From Paucibacter sp. PLA-PC-4 (lineage in GTDB: Bacteria > Pseudomonadota > Gammaproteobacteria > Burkholderiales > Burkholderiaceae_C), in contig NZ_JAPFGP010000033.1 of NCBI RefSeq assembly GCF_026241155.1, forward strand, positions 1 through 37,709: DNA of 37,709 nt, written 5' to 3'. This document shows, piece by piece, positions 17,406-25,519 of this stretch. Position 1 is the stretch's first letter. The number at the start of each line of letters is the position of its first letter. Under the pieces are notes generated by a model. It saw nothing but the letters and a program-made list of their open reading frames with translations, was not told the DNA's origin and made no database searches. A program made the translations under genes and the position numbers.

Positions 17406-17884
17406 GTTCGCCAGTCCTGCATCCCGGTGATGAGTTGCATCGTAACTTTGGCGATGTGCTTCTCCACGGTACTGATGCTCAGGCCGTGCTGATCCGCGAT
17501 CTCCCGGTAGGTCAGCCCGTCCAGGCGGTGGGCCAGGAAGATGTCCCGGCTCTTCTCGGACAGGCGCCCCAAACAAATGTGCAGCCGCGCCAGGCGTTCA
17601 CGACCGAGCACCACGGCCTCGACGGGCGGCGAGTCGTCGACCAGGATCACCTCTTCGAGCACGACCTGCTCGCCGTGGGTGACCCGACCCCGGTGCTCAT
17701 CAATGGCCAGGTTCAGCGCCGTCTGCATCAGGAAGGCCTCGGGCTTGTCGACGACCTGCCCTCGCTCGTAGCGAGCCAGCCGCACCCAGGCTTCCTGGAC
17801 GATGTCTTCGGCATCCTGAGTCGAGCTGCCGCGCCGCCGCAGGGCGTCTCGGATACGGGCGAAGACGGGGGGTAGGTTCTTCAT
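17402..17884 (-). CDS. ECF RNA polymerase sigma factor, FecI-like
   Basis: Directs RNA polymerase to a small regulon, usually iron or siderophore uptake. It is 160 aa. Region 2 (RIRDALRRRGSSTQDAEDIV and EAWVRLARY) and region 4 (SEKSRDIFLAHRLDGLTYRE then a helix-turn-helix, GLSISTVEKHIAKV) are both complete. ATG 17884 is preceded by AGGAGGG 8 nt upstream, so the 44 residues of the longer frame are not part of the protein. It is coupled to the fecR-like gene by GTGA and divergent from the XRE regulator, with palindromes between them. Confidence 0.92.
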   Translation of the reverse strand: MKNLPPVFARIRDALRRRGSSTQDAEDIVQEAWVRLARYERGQVVDKPEAFLMQTALNLAIDEHRGRVTHGEQVVLEEVILVDDSPPVEAVVLGRERLARLHICLGRLSEKSRDIFLAHRLDGLTYREIADQHGLSISTVEKHIAKVTMQLITGMQDWRT

Positions 17885-18011
17885 GATGGGCACCCTCCTG
17901 TGAATCAGGATGACCATGCCGCAGTGCGAGTTGCGGCAGGGCTGATGACGGGATTGACAGAAACGCACGTGACAGATTCGGGGGAGCTTGTTCTCCCAAT
18001 CAGTCCGTGCA

Positions 18012-18063
18012 CACACATGAATATGTGTGGATGATCGTCCGTGGTGCTATTGACGTCAATAGC
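18012..18063. promoter_or_regulatory. Paired palindromic operators upstream of the XRE gene
   Basis: Two inverted repeats lie in the sigma/XRE divergent region: CACACAT-GAAT-ATGTGTG at 18012-18029 and the perfect 18-bp palindrome GCTATTGACGTCAATAGC at 18046-18063. Their size and place fit dimeric HTH regulators, most simply autoregulation by the adjacent XRE protein. A third large inverted repeat (12-bp arms CCAAACGCCAAC / GTTGGCGTTTGG, 18103-18129) lies inside the start of the XRE coding region. Confidence 0.5.
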
Positions 18064-18076
18064 AAAACATCGGAGG

Positions 18077-18322
18077 ATGCCTCGCCAGTCCCCACGTCAT
18101 GCCCAAACGCCAACACTGTTGGCGTTTGGCGCAGCTGTTCGAGAGCGGCGACTGAGTCTTGGCCTATCTCAGGAAACCCTAGCCCACGAGGCGGGAATTG
18201 ACCGCTCGTACATAAGCAGCGTCGAGCGTGGGGGGCAGAACGTCGGGCTCGTATTGGCCGCCCAAATTGCGCAGGCCCTTGACACCAGTTTGGCGGACTT
18301 GGTCGCTGCCGCCCGGCTGTAA
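18077..18322 (+). CDS. XRE-family transcriptional regulator
   Basis: A single-domain HTH_3 (Cro/C1-type) DNA-binding protein of about 81 aa. The domain runs from FGAAVRERRLSLGLSQETLA through GIDRSYISSVERGGQNVG to the C-terminal helix ALDTSLADLVAAA and is complete. The start is uncertain: ATG 18077 directly abuts a GGAGG, which is too close, and GTG 18041 would place a palindromic operator inside the gene. Proteins of this type are common on genomic islands and often control neighbouring restriction, conjugation or stress genes. Its target here is unknown. Confidence 0.75.
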   Translation: MPRQSPRHAQTPTLLAFGAAVRERRLSLGLSQETLAHEAGIDRSYISSVERGGQNVGLVLAAQIAQALDTSLADLVAAARL

Positions 18323-18460
18323 GGCCCAGCAGTTGATCCCGAAACCGGCTTGAGCCTGAGGGCAGCCGTTCAATTCAAACGCTATGCGTTGGCGGAAAGC
18401 GGGGACCCAACGCGTTGACCGGCATCGCGTTGCCCGCTGGATCATCTGTGTCGTAATGAA

Positions 18461-19351
18461 TCAACGTCCGCTTGTCTTGCGGATCTCTTCTTCTTCCTGC
18501 CACTCGATTGTGCCTGCCTCGACGTCGAACATCTTCAGTGTGAACTTGTAAAAAACATCCTTCGTCCAAGCGGTCTGCTTGACGATGCTGGTCAGTTCAC
18601 CTTCAAGGGCGAACTTGGCGGCCTCCATCTGGCCGACCGCAGCCCGGTTCTTCGGCGGGTACAGCTCGCTGCGATTTTGGCGATTCAATTCATCGATACC
18701 CTGCGGCATTTCCTGGATCGACCGTGTAAAGCGCACCTTGCCCGATTTGACCAGCGAAGTCTGGATCGAGTTCATGACATTGGTGGTGTCGATGTACTCA
18801 CTGGTCTTGTTCTTGACTGTCGAAATTGTCACCATGGGCCGATCCCGGAGAACGCTTGTTTCGAGCAGGCTTCCCACCATCCGTTCGGCGATCTGTTGGA
18901 GGTCTTTGGAGCTGAATTCATTGGTCACCAATTCAACGGCCTTGCTATCACCATATTTAACCTGACGCGGGAAATGCAACACCGGCGACGAGAAGACTAT
19001 CTGCCAAATACACGCCAGTAAAAGAAGAGCCATCGGAGCAGAAAAGAAGACAAGGCGAGGGTTCAAGTTGATCCGCCGATTGAGCTTTTCCACCGCCGCA
19101 GACGCGGCAAGCTGGCAGATGCACGCGAGCAAAAACAAAGTTACGGGAGCAACAAAAAACACAAGATTGGCGAGCAGCCAGTTCAGAGTCATTGAAGCGT
19201 TAGCTGCGAAATCAGGAACAAGCCCTTCAATGGCCGGCCACCAATTAAAGAAATAGTTCGTCAGCGAGCCTGTTACCGAGACCATGACTACCCAGATGGC
19301 ACTCGAAATCACCTTGCTCCAAACAGGATCGTTCCAGAGTTTATTCAGCAT
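18461..19351 (-). CDS. Membrane-anchored LpoB-like protein
   Basis: A 296-aa protein with three predicted membrane spans (about 13-35, 56-80 and 99-120), followed by a soluble domain (about 130-290). That domain resembles the LpoB family (penicillin-binding-protein activator): TNEFSSKDLQQIAERMVGSL, then VTISTVKNKTSEYIDTT, a middle strand KVRFTRSIQEMP and ALEGELTSIV. Classical LpoB is an outer-membrane lipoprotein with a lipobox; here there is no lipobox and the domain is tethered to a multi-span segment. The gene is visibly less GC-rich than its neighbours and sits alone among mobile remnants, which suggests transfer. The role is inferred from the fold only. Confidence 0.65.
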   Translation of the reverse strand: MLNKLWNDPVWSKVISSAIWVVMVSVTGSLTNYFFNWWPAIEGLVPDFAANASMTLNWLLANLVFFVAPVTLFLLACICQLAASAAVEKLNRRINLNPRLVFFSAPMALLLLACIWQIVFSSPVLHFPRQVKYGDSKAVELVTNEFSSKDLQQIAERMVGSLLETSVLRDRPMVTISTVKNKTSEYIDTTNVMNSIQTSLVKSGKVRFTRSIQEMPQGIDELNRQNRSELYPPKNRAAVGQMEAAKFALEGELTSIVKQTAWTKDVFYKFTLKMFDVEAGTIEWQEEEEIRKTSGR

Positions 19352-19859
19352 CGTGTTGTCACTTCGTGAGCGGAGGACTATGGCGATAACGTTTCACATG
19401 CAGGCTCGCGAGCGCGGCCGAAACCTGATGTCGCAGGTTCAATCGACTGATTGGTACTGCTCGTTCATTTTGCAGCTGACCAACATGCGCTATCGCTTGC
19501 TCCACAGGGCCCGGCAAAGCGAAGCCGTGGGCCTGCGCGCCACCACATCCGCCACGCAAGCGCAATATGACCAACGAGGTGAACGATTGCTTTCTCCAAA
19601 TGCGTGCGGCTGTCCCCAGTCTCCACTTGCTATGGGCAAAAGCATTCGACCCCAATGGTGCCATGCGCTTTTGATGTCCGAACACCCCACAAACCCTGCG
19701 CCTGCCGCTCACCTATTGGGAATCCGGACCAGCCCCTGGCGAGTGGCAGCTTCTTCCGAAAGCATACGGCTCGAAACAGCCAACTGGATGGCCGCTAACG
19801 CTGCACAACGGTAGTCGATCACGGGCGATGAACCATTGATGGCTAGTGTCCTGTCCCGC
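19352..19859. other. Gene-poor stretch
   Basis: About 500 bp with several short overlapping frames on both strands, none with a ribosome site or a recognisable motif. It lies between the LpoB-like gene and the IS630 remnant and is probably insertion-site debris. The promoter of the LpoB-like gene should lie near 19352-19450 on the minus strand, but no clear elements were seen. Confidence 0.4.
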
Positions 19860-20460
19860 TAATACGTGAACAAAGTCGATGGAGCTTTCGAGGATGGAAT
19901 CGGTCGTCGCTGTCCATCGGAATGGCTGGCAATTCGCGTTATGCGCGGCGACGAAGTGGTCGATACGTCGCCCGAGTTGCTTGACGCTGGTGAATGAGCC
20001 GCGGCGAATCGCCTTGTCGGTGATCAGCGCGAAGAAGCCGGAAGCGTTCAACCTGATTCAGCCAGGAGCTGTAAGTCGAGGTGAAGTGCATGTGCCAACG
20101 TGGACGCGTCGCCAGCCACGCCTCAATCTTCGGATTGCTATGACTCGCCTAGTTGTCGCAGATGCAGTGAATGTCCAACTCGGCCGGCACCGCCTTGTCG
20201 ATCTCGGATCTCGCGCAGGAAGGACAGCCCCCCCCCCGATGCCTGTGCCGTGGCTTGCACGCGGCCAGCACGGCGCCGTTGGCCACGTTGGGCGCTGCAA
20301 GTAGCCTGGTGGTGCCGTGGCGTTTGTAGTCGTGGGTCACGCCCTCGGCGTAGCCTAGGCCCATCGGCAACATCGGCTGCGTGTGCTCCAAAGCCTGGCA
20401 CTGACTCTTTTCGTCCACGCAGACGAGCAGCGCCTTGTCCGACGGACTCAGATACAGGCC
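19860..20460 (-). pseudogene. IS630-family transposase remnant
   Basis: The C-terminal two-thirds of an IS630 transposase can be followed in broken frames. The order is GLYLSPSDKALLVCVDEKSQ, then GYAEGVTHDYKRHGTT, then a shift around a 10-C run at 20228-20237, LSFLREI, EIDKAVPAELDIHCICDN, an in-frame TAG, TRPRWHMHF, SSWLNQVER, a further shift, and LITDKAIRRGSFTSVKQL to RWTATTDSILE. A 7-bp tandem duplication (CGAGATC twice) near 20205 causes one shift. The N-terminus is replaced by the IS66 fragment at about 20460. It cannot be active. Confidence 0.88.
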
Positions 20461-20825
20461 AGCAGCTTACGCATCCTGGCGGAGCACTGCTGGGCGGCGC
20501 TGCAGGGCCAGCTCACACTGATCGCCAGCTGACCGCGCTTGAGTTCAATGCGAACAGCGGCCGCCTCCTGAACAGGTGCCGGCAACTGCAGCGGCACGAA
20601 CGCCGGCAATATCGACCTCTCGGGACCGACCGAAGTGCTGCCCTCACGCTGCTGGGCGTCTACCACCCAGCGCCGGGCCAGGTTGTCGTTGATTCCATGC
20701 GCCATCGCCACCGCAGCCTTGGACACTCCGGGCATGCTACATGCCGCGACAACCTGGGCCTTGAACTCAGCACTGTGAATGCGCCGCCTGCGTCCACCGC
20801 GGCCAGCTTCGTTCGGGGTCGACAT
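20448..20825 (-). pseudogene. IS66-family TnpA, 3' end fused to IS630 debris
   Basis: The frame from ATG 20825 encodes the small IS66 protein TnpA: an N-terminal helix-turn-helix (IHSAEFKAQVVAACSMPGVS, VAMAHGINDNLARRW) and the C-terminal strand motif IELKRGQLAISVSWP ending CSARMRKLL. At that point, about 20460, the sequence switches to the IS630 remnant, so the last residues (ACI) are foreign. tnpB and tnpC are missing. TnpA alone does not transpose the element. Confidence 0.8.
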
Positions 20826-20911
20826 AGTCCGTACTACTCCACTAAACCTCAGTGGACATCAGCATGCTTTGATCAGCCTAGCCCTTCGAGGTGCCTCGGC
20901 AAGACGCTTAC
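20461..20911 (-). mobile_element. IS66 left-end fragment with terminal repeat
   Basis: The fragment starts at 20911 (minus strand) with GTAAGCGTCTTGCCGAGGCA. GTAAGCG is the typical IS66 terminus, and it lies about 85 bp ahead of tnpA. The fragment ends at the IS630 junction near 20460; the other IS66 end is absent. The 8 bp outside the terminus (GATAGAAC) should be half of the former target duplication. Confidence 0.7.
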
Positions 20912-20986
20912 GATAGAACAGCCGCTCACCCCATTGCACTCGCACACCGTCGATCACTGAGGATGAGGTCGGGGGCGCCATGTCGT

Positions 20987-21556
20987 TCACCCTCCATCGG
21001 GCTTGCGGGCCGGTTGGCGCCATGACGCCGGCACTGCCGCAATCTGGGGAGCGGCAGAGGCCAGATGCTGACCCAGCTCGGCGGTCAACCCTGCCACCAG
21101 GACATCGAGGCCCGCCAACTCAGGGGACGAGGACTCGTCCAGTGCGCGCCCCAGGGCCTTCAGACCACTGTTCAAGGCCGCCAGCTTGGCGTTGGATCAC
21201 GCCAGCGACGACACTAGCGCCTTGGGGCTGGCATCCAGAGGTTCTTCCTCTGACTGCGCATCCAGGAGCTGCGCGACGTACATCCACTGCGATAACTCGG
21301 CCGCACGCGCAGCGCGGGCCAGCTTGACGGCCCGCGCTGCGGGCATGCGCTGGGTCACCATGGCGAACGGTGCCTCTTTGTGAAGCGGAACTGACGCGAC
21401 CCGCGCCATGTCCATCGCACCGACAGGTGAAACGCCAACAGCCTGCGCGTCTAGCCACTCGCCAAGGACGGACCTGGTCAGCGCAGGCGCACTCATGCGG
21501 CGCGAGCGCGCGATGGCGGTCAGCGCGGGGCCATACCGACGGAAGTCAATGGTCAA
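20987..21556 (-). pseudogene. Unrecognised gene interrupted by an in-frame TGA
   Basis: Two frames (21197-21556 and 20987-21175) are in the same phase and are separated only by TGA at 21197-21199. Read through, they give one 189-residue protein: a basic N-terminus (DFRRYGPALTAIARSRRMSA), an Ala-rich helical middle (ARAVKLARAARAAELSQWMY) and a helical C-terminus (NSGLKALGRALDESSSPELA). The composition is like small plasmid mobilisation or partition accessory proteins, but I do not recognise the family. The first codon is TTG without a ribosome site, so the 5' end may also be lost. Beside IS66 and IS630 debris, decay is the simplest reading. Confidence 0.5.
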
Positions 21557-22018
21557 CCGTTCGCGACGGCTGCTGCCGCTGCATGGCGCATGGGCTCACG
21601 GCTGGCGGACGAAAGTGGCGTTTCCCATGACACACGTTTCCGTTGGGTTCGGGGCTCGGCGGGCGCTCATTTTTGCTAAGAATCGGCACCAGGCGCGACC
21701 CAGCAAGATGCATCACGTCTTAATGAGTCCGCCAACAACGAACCCAGGAATCACCAGATCAAGGAACGACAAAAGCCCGCACCAAGGTAGCACCTCAATC
21801 ATGGGGGAACAAACCGAGGAACGCTCTAAGCCGGCAGCTGAAAAGCTGCTATCAATGCAACTACGTACGCCGCACTTTCGGTTCCCGCCGGAACCAAGAC
21901 AGCGTTTCCGAGCGTTGCGCAAGCGATCAAGCCTCTATGACAATCAATCACTTCGAGGCTGTTTTCATCCCAACACGAATCACAGGGTCGCTTAAACCTG
22001 CGAACAAGGGAAACTGCG
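21557..22018. other. Gene-poor stretch
   Basis: About 460 bp with no frame that I can support. A 69-codon minus-strand frame (21713-21922) has no ribosome site and no recognisable motif. The stretch is lower in GC than the metabolic genes to its right and probably marks the right border of the accessory patch. Confidence 0.4.
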
Positions 22019-23602
22019 TCACTCGACTTTTACCCAGCGCAGCTCCAGCACGCTATTGGGCCACTGCACCACCTGCACCTGGGGCCGCATCACCCAGCTG
22101 TGCTTGATGCGGTAGAGCGGTAGCAGGGGCAAATCGGCGCGCATCAGGTTCAGCGCCTCGCCGACCCGCTGGCGACGCAACGCCAGATCGGGCTCGGTGG
22201 CAATCGCGTCGATCAAGTTGTCCAGCCGGCTGTTGCTGTAGCGGCCGGCGTTGAAAGCGCCGGCCGCCGGCCCGTGGCTGCGCACCAGCGAATTCAACAC
22301 ATTCCAGGCGTCTCCGCCCGGGGTCCAACCATACTCTAGAAGGCTGCCGGTGGCCTGGCTCAGCTTGGGGAAGAACAGGCTGCTGGGCGAGGCGATCAGG
22401 CTGGCCTTGATGCCTACCTTCTCCAGCATCGCGGTGATGGCCTGGCAGACCGCCTGACGGTAGGAGACGTTGACACAGTCCATGCTGGTCGAAAACCCCT
22501 GCGGGTAGCCGGCCTCCTTCAGCAGCGCACGGGCTGCCGCCGGGTCGGCTGCAGGGCGCCGTTCTAGCGCCGGCAGATAGCCATCGACCAGGCTGGCGAC
22601 CGGGCTGCCAGTGGACACCGCTTGGCCGCGCAAGACCTGACGCGCGATCAGGTCCATATCGATGGCCAGATAAACAGCGCGGCGAACCCGCAGGTCCTTG
22701 AAGGGATTGCGCCCCTGGATATTGCTGCCGGCGAGTTCCTCGCGGTGCTGGTCGAAGGCCAGATACTGCGTGCCGATATCGGCGGTCTCCAGCAGCTTCA
22801 GCCCCGGGTCCTGGCGCAGCCGGGCCACGTCCTGAAAAGGCGGATCGATGACGAAATCGACCTGGCCCGAGCGCAGCGCGGCAAGCCGCGTCGCATCGGA
22901 CTGGATCACCTGGTACTGGGCCTCGTCCAGATTACCTGGGTGCGTGGCACGGCCCCACCAGGCCGGGTGGGCGACCAGGGTGGTGCGCACATCGGCCTCG
23001 TACTGCTTGAGCATGAAGGGGCCGGTGCCCATTGCCTGGCGGACCGCATGGGTCTCTTGCTTGGCGTTGTAGTCCTGTGGCTTCGTCACCTGGTGCTTCT
23101 CGCTCCAGGACTTGCTCATCATCGCGATCAGCCAGAGCTTCTCGGGGAGTATGGCGTCGGGGTCGGAGAGCTGCAGGTCGACGGTCAATGTATCGACCTT
23201 GCGCGCGCCGAGCACGCCGCGCAGCTGGGCGGCGCGCTGCGAAGTCGGCTGCAGCGCGCGCGCTATCGAGAACACCACATCGTCGGCGGTGAAGGCGCTG
23301 CCGTCGTGGAACTTGACCCCGGGCCGCAGCTTGAAGCGCCAGGTCTTGGCATCGAGCGGGGCCCAGGACAGGGCCAGGGAGGGTTCGAGCCGGAACTGCT
23401 GATCGCGGTTGACCAGGCCCTCATAGATCTGCGTCACCACCCGCGAGTGGTACTGCAAGGTCAGCGCATGGGGGTCCATGGTCTGCGGATCGAAGGCGCT
23501 GGCATAGCGCAGCACCTTGGGCTGGGCCGTGGCCACGGTCGGCAGCAGGGCCAGGGCGGCCAGGCTGGCGGCGGCCATCCATCGCATCGCATTGCATCGC
23601 AT
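22019..23602 (-). CDS. ABC transporter substrate-binding protein, peptide/nickel family 5
   Basis: Periplasmic binding protein for a peptide, opine or similar solute. It is 527 aa from ATG 23602, which has AGGGG 7 nt upstream. It has a signal peptide (WMAAASLAALALLPTVATAQ) and then the SBP_bac_5 body: FDPQTMDPHALTLQYHSRVV, YEGLVNRD, the family strand motif WRFKLRPGVKFHDGSAFTAD, RRAVYLAIDMD and the C-terminal LPLLPLYRIKHSWV. No permease or ATPase genes lie beside it. It is divergent from the GntR regulator at 23764, which may control it. A longer frame would translate a trinucleotide repeat and is not preferred. Confidence 0.92.
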   Translation of the reverse strand: MRCNAMRWMAAASLAALALLPTVATAQPKVLRYASAFDPQTMDPHALTLQYHSRVVTQIYEGLVNRDQQFRLEPSLALSWAPLDAKTWRFKLRPGVKFHDGSAFTADDVVFSIARALQPTSQRAAQLRGVLGARKVDTLTVDLQLSDPDAILPEKLWLIAMMSKSWSEKHQVTKPQDYNAKQETHAVRQAMGTGPFMLKQYEADVRTTLVAHPAWWGRATHPGNLDEAQYQVIQSDATRLAALRSGQVDFVIDPPFQDVARLRQDPGLKLLETADIGTQYLAFDQHREELAGSNIQGRNPFKDLRVRRAVYLAIDMDLIARQVLRGQAVSTGSPVASLVDGYLPALERRPAADPAAARALLKEAGYPQGFSTSMDCVNVSYRQAVCQAITAMLEKVGIKASLIASPSSLFFPKLSQATGSLLEYGWTPGGDAWNVLNSLVRSHGPAAGAFNAGRYSNSRLDNLIDAIATEPDLALRRQRVGEALNLMRADLPLLPLYRIKHSWVMRPQVQVVQWPNSVLELRWVKVE

Positions 23603-23614
23603 CCAGCATCCCCT

Positions 23615-23638
23615 GTTGTTGTTGATGATGATGATGAT
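23615..23638. repeat. Trinucleotide tandem repeat in the 5' leader
   Basis: (GTT)3 followed by (GAT)5 lies 13 bp upstream of the start codon of the substrate-binding protein gene, overlapping the zone upstream of its ribosome site. Short tandem repeats here can change length by slippage and so alter the distance between transcription start and ribosome site. No evidence of variation is available from one sequence. Confidence 0.7.
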
Positions 23639-23704
23639 GGGTGAGTATGCCCAGCGCGGCTGGGGGCGGGCAATCATCGCTTTCCTGTGGGCCTTGCCTA
23701 GCAC

Positions 23705-23763
23705 TTGACGGCGCCGACCGAGACGCGCTACATTGATCTACACCTCTATAGGACTAGATCTAG
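23705..23763 (+). promoter_or_regulatory. Promoter and possible operator of the GntR-led operon
   Basis: TTGACG at 23705-23710 and TACATT at 23729-23734 (18-bp spacing) make a fair sigma-70 promoter pointing to the GntR gene. The palindrome CTAGATCTAG directly before the ATG (23754-23763) is a candidate site for autoregulation; GntR/HutC proteins bind short palindromes in such places. Confidence 0.45.
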
Positions 23764-24501
23764 ATGCCAGCCCATATCGCCGCGCCCATCGAGCAGCCGC
23801 CCGGCCTGAGCCGCTATGGCGCGCTGGCGGCAGCGCTGCGTAGCCGCATCGTGGCCGGTGAATGGCCGCCCGGCAGCGCGCTGCCGGCCGAGCAGACGCT
23901 GGCCGGCCAACATGGCGTCGCGCTGGGCACGATGCGCCAAGCGCTTGCCCTGCTGGTCGAGCAGGGCTTGATCGAACGCATTCACGGCCGTGGAACTTTT
24001 GTGCGCGCCGGCCTGAGCGGCGCGCCGATGCTGCGTTTCTTCCGCTTCGGCGACGGCACCGAGACACCGAAGTCCCGCATCGTCTCGCGCCAGACGCTGG
24101 CGGCGCCGGCGGGCCTCGCCCATATCTTGGGCCTCCCAAGCGGCGAAGCGGTGCTGCGGCTGCGGCGGGTGCGGCTGCTGGACGGGCTGCCGCGGCTGGC
24201 CGAGGAGATCTGGCTGCCTTTGCCGCTGTGCGCGGCGCTGCAGCACAGCGATACCGCCAGCTGGGGCGACCTGCTCTATCCGCATCTGGCAGCGGCCTGC
24301 GGCGTCCATGTGCATCGCGCGGTCGACCAGATCAGCTTCGGCCAACTCGGCGCTGCCGATGCGAAAGCCCTGCAGCTGCCCACCGCTCACCCCTGCGCCA
24401 TCGTTCAGCGCCAGGCCTTCGACATCAGCGGGCGCTGCATCGAATGGCGCAGCTCGCGCGGCGATGCCCACGCCTTTCACTACACCGTCTCCATCTCCTG
24501 A
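23764..24501 (+). CDS. GntR-family regulator, HutC subfamily
   Basis: Ligand-responsive repressor of 245 aa. The N-terminal winged helix-turn-helix (about 15-82) has the family pattern LRSRIVAGEWPPGSALPAEQ, then LGTMRQALALLVEQGLIERI and HGRGTFV. The C-terminal UTRA ligand domain (about 100-240) keeps LRLRRVRLLDGLPRLAEEIW and ends RSSRGDAHAFHYTV. It is the first gene of a plus-strand operon with a Bug-type receptor and an amidohydrolase and is divergent from a substrate-binding protein. The effector is probably the compound these proteins take up. Confidence 0.93.
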   Translation: MPAHIAAPIEQPPGLSRYGALAAALRSRIVAGEWPPGSALPAEQTLAGQHGVALGTMRQALALLVEQGLIERIHGRGTFVRAGLSGAPMLRFFRFGDGTETPKSRIVSRQTLAAPAGLAHILGLPSGEAVLRLRRVRLLDGLPRLAEEIWLPLPLCAALQHSDTASWGDLLYPHLAAACGVHVHRAVDQISFGQLGAADAKALQLPTAHPCAIVQRQAFDISGRCIEWRSSRGDAHAFHYTVSIS

Positions 24502-24523
24502 CCCCGACCGAAAGGCCCCTGCC

Positions 24524-25519
24524 GTGAACAATTCAAATCCTTCCAAGACCCGCCGCCGGCTGCTCGGTGCTGCCGGCGCGTCCATGCTTGCCCCTTGGGC
24601 CATCGGGCCCGCTGCGGCGGCCATCGCCGGCGGCAAGCCGGTCACTCTGGTCGTCAGCTACCCGCCCGGCGGCGGCGCAGATATCATCGCCCGCCTGATC
24701 GCGCCGAAGCTGGCGGAGGCGCTGGGCCAGCCCGTCGTGGTCGAGAACAAGCCCGGCGCCAGCGGCACGATTGCCGCCAACCAGGTGGCGCGAGCCACTC
24801 CCGATGGCACGAGTTTGCTGGTCGATGCCTCGTCTTTTGCGGTCAACCCGGCGCTATTCCCCAAGCTGCCCTATGACACCGCGACTGCCTTCACTCCGCT
24901 GGGTCTGATTGCACAGTTCCCCAATGTGCTGGTCTGCACGCCCAGCTTCGAGGCCAAGAGCGTGGCCGATGTGCTGCGTCTGGCGCGGGCCAAGCCGGGG
25001 CACATCGCCTATGCCTCCTCGGGCAATGGCTCGGCCCAGCATCTGGCAGGCGCGCTGTTCGAAGACCTGGCCAAGGTCAAGCTGATCCATGTGCCCTACC
25101 GTGGCGGCGGCCCGGCCATGACGGATGTGATGGGCGGCCAGGTGCCGCTGTTCTTTGCCAATGTGGCGTCCTCGCTGGGACATATCCAGTCGGGCAAGCT
25201 GCGCGCACTGGCGGTCACCGCAACCGTACGCTCGCGCAGCCTGCCCGAGGTGCCGACGATGGCCGAGGCCGGCGTGAAAGGTCATGAGGTGCTGGAATGG
25301 AATCCGGTACTAGCGCCGGCCGGCCTGCCGAGCGATGTGCGCGCGACCTTGGTCGCAGCGCTGCAAAAAGCCAAGTCCGACCCCGAGGTGCTGGGCCGCA
25401 TCCGCGCGCTGGGCGGCGATGTGTTCGCCGGCAATGATCAGCAGGCTGCAGCCTTTCTGAAACAGCAACAGATCTTGTGGAGTCGCGTGGTCAAAGAGCG
25501 TGGCATCACCCGTGAATAA
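24524..25519 (+). CDS. Bug-family (TctC) periplasmic solute receptor
   Basis: Extracytoplasmic receptor, typical of Burkholderiales, that binds carboxylated compounds. It is 331 aa from GTG 24524, with AAAGG about 8 nt upstream. The N-terminus has a twin-arginine-like signal (TRRRLLGAAGASML to AAAA). The family marks are VVSYPPGGGADIIARLIAPK, VVVENKPGASGTIAANQVAR, the LPYD motif, HVPYRGGGPAMTDVMGGQV and LPEVPTMAEAG. It starts 22 bp after the GntR gene and overlaps the hydrolase start. No TctA/TctB membrane partners are nearby, as is usual for Bug receptors. Confidence 0.94.
   Translation: MNNSNPSKTRRRLLGAAGASMLAPWAIGPAAAAIAGGKPVTLVVSYPPGGGADIIARLIAPKLAEALGQPVVVENKPGASGTIAANQVARATPDGTSLLVDASSFAVNPALFPKLPYDTATAFTPLGLIAQFPNVLVCTPSFEAKSVADVLRLARAKPGHIAYASSGNGSAQHLAGALFEDLAKVKLIHVPYRGGGPAMTDVMGGQVPLFFANVASSLGHIQSGKLRALAVTATVRSRSLPEVPTMAEAGVKGHEVLEWNPVLAPAGLPSDVRATLVAALQKAKSDPEVLGRIRALGGDVFAGNDQQAAAFLKQQQILWSRVVKERGITRE

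Noticed and set aside
19713-20051. A 112-codon minus-strand ORF as an independent gene
   Set aside because: It is the C-terminal part of the broken IS630 transposase, extended past its normal end.
22622-23644. 340-codon plus-strand frame opposite the substrate-binding protein gene
   Set aside because: Antisense shadow; composition typical of reversed high-GC coding DNA, and the minus strand has a signal peptide and SBP motifs.
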